Below, in pieces: positions 8,518-11,140 of a DNA stretch of 11,140 nt (its first letter is position 1; each line of letters opens with the position of its first letter). Source of the stretch: Euperipatoides rowelli. Taxonomy: Eukaryota; Onychophora; Udeonychophora; Euonychophora; Peripatopsidae. Below the pieces are notes generated by a model. That model was not told the DNA's origin. It ran no database searches and saw only the letters and a program-made list of their open reading frames with translations. The position numbers and the translations under genes are program-made. Location of the stretch: NCBI GenBank assembly GCA_003024985.2, contig PXIH01S0027647.1; one strand, 5' to 3'.

Positions 8518-9819
8518 ATAGAATTCCTGAAGAAGATGGATGACAATATGCTAGCAATAATCACATACCTAGTAATTGCTGTACACAGTATGTGGAAGGA
8601 GTAATTCCAGATGATTTAAAGAAATCAATGATTCCCATACCTAAGAAAAGTCTAGGTGGTAGCAACTTTAGAACAATTAGGATCATAACACATGCAGCTA
8701 AGATTATTAGGAGTTGTTTTGGAAAGAATAATAAGTAAAATCAAGGAAAATCTGACATGATGATTGATCCAATATACTATAGGTTCAGTGGACTTAGAGA
8801 TAGGATCATGAATTGAGCCCCAGAGCCCAAAAGTGTTTAAAGGATTATCAGATACTGTACATAGGATTGGTAAAATTTGTGAAAGTGTTTGACTTGGTTG
8901 ATCATAGTAAACTGATAAGTATATTGAAGAAAATAGGAATTGATGGAAAGAACTTAACATTTATAAGCATTATGTACAAAGGACAAACAGCATAGATAAT
9001 TTCACTTATTGTGAAGTAAACTGTGATATTAGGCTTGTGGCCTCATTTTCAACATATATTGTGAAGAAATCATAGATGAAGCAATAATTGACTAACAGGA
9101 TAAAAAATAAGAGGAAATAACTTTATTAGAATAAGGTATGCTGAAGACATTGCCATTCTCATGGAAAATAAAGCAAAATTGGAAAGAGTCTTTCTAAAGA
9201 TTAAATATAATAGCACTATATGGAAGCAAATCAAAATAGGTAAGCCAAAACACCAGTCATTGGTAACAAAGGAAACATATGCAAGATCCAAACTGAAGGA
9301 AAAATAGTAGAACATTTGAAAGAATTTAGATATTCGGGCAGCTTGATAACAGAAAATGGAAGAACCATAAAAAGATCTGAACAAGGATATGAATGGCAAA
9401 ATCTGCATGTTTAAAAAAAAAAAAACTTCTAAGAAGAGATTTTAACATTTAAAATTGAAAATATTAAAATGCTATGTTTGGTCAATTTTCTTAGATGAAT
9501 GGGAGACTTCAACTTTAACCAAAGGCTTTGAAAAGAAGATCAGTGGTCTTGATATCTGTTGTGCGAGAAGAATGTTAAAAATAAAATGGACAGATTTGAT
9601 CAGGAATGGGGAAGATGGGAAGTGTTATAATCTTTTGGATGAAGCAATGAAGAATTAATGGAAATATGCCGGGCATGTCTTGTGAGGATCTGCAGGAATT
9701 AGACTGGTAATAGCCATCAAGGGTTAGACAGAAAGGAAAGACCAATGAGAGATTGGCTGAATGAACTTAAGGACTGCGCTAACATCAAGGAATAAAAAGC
9801 ATTCAAGATAGAAGTTTTT

Positions 9820-9864
9820 GGAGATCCATGGGTGTAAATCTTGGGAGATCCATGAGTGCAAATC
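9820..9864 (+). repeat. 24-bp tandem duplication in the retroelement 3' region
   Basis: The phrase ggagatccatgggtgtaaat at 9820 recurs as ggagatccatgagtgcaaat at 9844, giving a period of 24 bases with two substitutions. It lies in the 3' region just before the GATGAT tail. Such a duplication could be private to this copy or shared by the family. Confidence 0.7.
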
Positions 9865-9885
9865 TCCACCTTGGACAACACACCC

Positions 9886-9898
9886 AATGATGATGATC
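9886..9898 (+). repeat. GATGAT microsatellite tail of the retroelement
   Basis: The run aatgatgatgatc follows the conserved 3' region and marks the probable 3' end of the retrotransposon. RTE-type elements commonly end in short simple repeats rather than poly(A). Confidence 0.6.
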
Positions 9899-10094
9899 AT
9901 CGTTCCTCAGTCATCAAAGTTGACCACATTTATCTAATTTTATGATAGATGAATATTTTATCAAATTTTGTACGCATATCAATAAGACATAAAAATCATT
10001 AAACTAAACGTAATATTTCATTTAATTAAAATAAATACAATATACCATCATTAACCATATAATTTTAGAAATATTAACTGGCCGTCCTAGTATG

Positions 10095-10372
10095 ATAACA
10101 GTAAAATAATTAATTAATTACAACTATTTTAATATTGAAATTTCGACTTCCGCCAAAAATAGCTAAAACAGGATGTTGATTGTTTTAATTATGCAAACAT
10201 CATTGTGACGTTGAAAGATGTATGTTTTTAAAGTTGTGCATCGTTGCTGCCTTACTGGCCATAGCTATCATTCATTTTCATTTAATGTTTTTTTTTTCCT
10301 GAAATAAATAAATAAAACATTTGTATTTTTAATAATTTTGTTTACATTTTCTTAAAAAAATAAATTAATTAT
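10095..10372. repeat. ~430-bp repeat unit, first copy (left part)
   Basis: Ordered landmarks here recur downstream: attacaactattttaa (10118), ttaaagttgt (10226), atagctatca (10261), aaataaataaataaaac (10302), then tttttaataattttg and a ttttctta run. In the second copy they lie at about 10538, 10659, 10695 and 10730. The offset is 420-432 bases, so the two are diverged direct repeats in the same order. Confidence 0.65.
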
Positions 10373-10497
10373 ATGGGAGAAAAGCAGACAGTTTGCAGCA
10401 ATCGCTATTATTTTTAGTAAAAAGTCTGTTGGAATCTCTTGTTATTTTCTAAGTATCGGCGACCAGGATAAGTGGGCCCACCAAAAAAAAAAAAAAG
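10373..10497 (-). repeat. ~100-bp module, inverted copy
   Basis: The segment gcagacagtttgcagcaatc, followed by gctattatttttagtaaaaa and then ttggaatctc...gttattttc, is the reverse complement of the modules at 10840, 10954 and 11059. The similarity continues through cggcgaccagga, matching tcctggctgccg in the forward copies, to a 14-base A run that corresponds to their T run. The forward modules lie in the other orientation from about 10840 onwards. Confidence 0.75.
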
Positions 10498-10519
10498 ATG
10501 TAATATCTAAAGATTTTAG

Positions 10520-10800
10520 TAGACAGCATCAGTTTAATTACAATTATTTTAACTTTTAATTTGATTATTTCTAGTTATCCTAATCGAGAATAGAGCTTTT
10601 TATTTGTTAGTTTATCAGCACATGAAATAGCCTTTCATGAGTAGGCTACATGAACTTTTTTAAAGTTGTATTTCGTTACTTATTTACTTTGCAATAGCTA
10701 TCATCCATTTTCGTTTACATTTTTTTTATAAATAAATAAATAAAACCTTTTGTGTTTTTAATAATTTTGCTTAAATTTTCTTAATTATGAGAAGATTTAT
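10520..10800. repeat. ~430-bp repeat unit, second copy (left part)
   Basis: This stretch repeats the landmarks of 10095-10372 in the same order and orientation: attacaattattttaa (10538), tttaaagttgt, aatagctatcatccattttc, aaataaataaataaaac (10730) and ttaataattttgctt. It lacks the cttactggcc stretch of the first copy and contains the extra phrase gtaggctaca. The module that follows it is flipped relative to the first unit. Confidence 0.65.
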
Positions 10801-10839
10801 GGCCTGAGGCTATAATTTTGGAACCTAAGCCAATACTTT

Positions 10840-11140
10840 GAAAATAACGAGGGATTCGAACAAACTTTTTACTAAAAATAATAGCAAAGGCTGCAAACTG
10901 TCTGATCTCCCCCCCCCCCTACACACTCCTCCTGATTGCAGATACTGTACATAGAAAATAACGAGGCATTCCAACAAAGACTGTTTACTAAAAATATTAT
11001 CGATTGCTGCTAGCTGTCCAAACTTTTTTTTTTTTTGCCTGCACTCTTCTCCTGGCTGCCGAGGCATTCCAACAAAGAGTTTTTACTAAAAATATTAGCG
11101 ATTGCTGCAAACTGTCCGATTTTTTTTTTTTTTTTGCCTG
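10840..11140 (+). repeat. Tandem array of the ~100-bp module, three copies
   Basis: Three copies of a core containing gaggcattccaacaaaga, ttactaaaaata and cgattgctgcaaactgtc start at 10840, 10954 and 11059; the shared gag word gives spacings of 114 and 98 bases. Each core is followed by a pyrimidine tract: 13 C after gatct in the first, 14 T in the second, 17 T in the third. A gcctgcactcttctcctggctgcc-like linker then leads to the next copy. The array runs past the window edge, so its full length is unknown. Confidence 0.8.

Larger units (their letters stand above)
8312..9898 (+). mobile_element. Decayed RTE-like non-LTR retrotransposon, 5'-truncated
   Basis: Pieces of a LINE reverse transcriptase occur in the right order on the + strand. 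At 8315-8407 DGNEGLPILKEEILETMQKI matches the linker before the polymerase domain. At 8589-8700 YVEGVIPDDLKKSMIPIPKK, then NFRTIRIITHAAKI, corresponds to the early RT blocks. At 8876-8992 KVFDLVDHSKLISILKKIGI plus DGKN...YKGQTA is domain A with its first catalytic aspartate. At 9131-9160 IRYAEDIAIL is the YADD box. At 9455-9600 KCYVWSIF..WETSTLTKGF and ARRMLKIKWTDLIRNGE form the C-terminal region, followed by KYAGHVL and RPMRDWLNELKDCANIKE near 9662-9795. Frames shift between blocks and stops interrupt most of them, so the copy is dead. The 3' end is AT-poor and finishes in (ATG)n/GATGATGATC at 9886-9898. The endonuclease part is missing. The family is judged RTE-like from the C-terminal pattern; another jockey-superfamily clade is possible. 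Confidence 0.82.
7583..11140 (+). other. Next RhoGEF intron, running out of the window
   Basis: The intron starts at GTAAGG and no further exon encoding the rest of the RGS-like domain was found before the window ends, so it is at least 3.5 kb long. It holds the hairpin, the retrotransposon remnant and the terminal compound repeat listed separately. Between 7720 and 8311, and between 9900 and 10090, only AT-rich sequence with short homopolymers is seen. Confidence 0.6.

Noticed and set aside
8652-8960. 102-codon frame on the - strand
   Set aside because: It is antisense to the reverse transcriptase remnant, whose + strand blocks are in the correct order.
9070-9408. 112-codon frame on the - strand
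   Set aside because: It is also antisense to the YAED region of the retroelement.
10825-11067. 80-codon frame on the - strand
   Set aside because: It reads through the tandem modules and C/T tracts; the repeated motifs in it only reflect the DNA repeat.

Overview
The window looks like AT-rich nuclear DNA from an animal. Short coding exons with GT-AG borders sit in long introns, and decayed transposons, homopolymer runs and short palindromes surround them. There are no bacterial-style operons, ribosome binding sites or long ORFs. The frequent TACTGTA/TACAGTA words and the retroelement type would fit an arthropod such as a crustacean, but that is an inference and the species cannot be read from the sequence.

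The only gene that looks intact is on the + strand: two phase-0 exons, 2059-2205 (49 codons) and 7472-7582 (37 codons), separated by a 5.27 kb intron. Joined, they give an acidic segment (IISMEDEEF) followed by the start of a helical domain (FKDIYRLKLIPGHLCVFL, then DPSPL). This is the N-terminal edge of the RGS-like (rgRGS) domain of the RhoGEFs that couple G-alpha-12/13 to Rho: ARHGEF11 (PDZ-RhoGEF), ARHGEF12 (LARG), ARHGEF1 (p115) and Drosophila RhoGEF2. The rest of the gene (PDZ upstream; remaining RGS helices, DH and PH downstream) lies outside the window. The whole window is therefore probably intronic apart from these 258 coding bases.

Region by region: 62-187 is the end of a hAT-like non-autonomous DNA transposon. 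528-960 is a decayed, intronless coding remnant whose best match by eye is the Su(z)12/SUZ12 region ending in its CPxC zinc finger, with stops and a frameshift, probably a processed pseudogene. 998-2058 is AT-rich intron. 2206-7471 is the long intron, with short palindromes, a 17-bp tandem repeat and an unidentified purine-rich block at 5820-6581 ending in (ATC)n. 7583 to the end is the next intron. It holds a 14-bp-arm hairpin, a decayed RTE-like non-LTR retrotransposon on the + strand (about 8312-9898, reverse transcriptase pieces in order, GATGAT tail) and a compound repeat (about 10095-11140). In that repeat a ~430-bp unit occurs twice and a ~100-bp module appears once in reverse and then three times in tandem in forward orientation.

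No undescribed biological system can be demonstrated here. The most informative points are the RhoGEF exons, the putative Su(z)12 retrocopy, the internal duplication in the retroelement and the flipped module in the terminal repeat.
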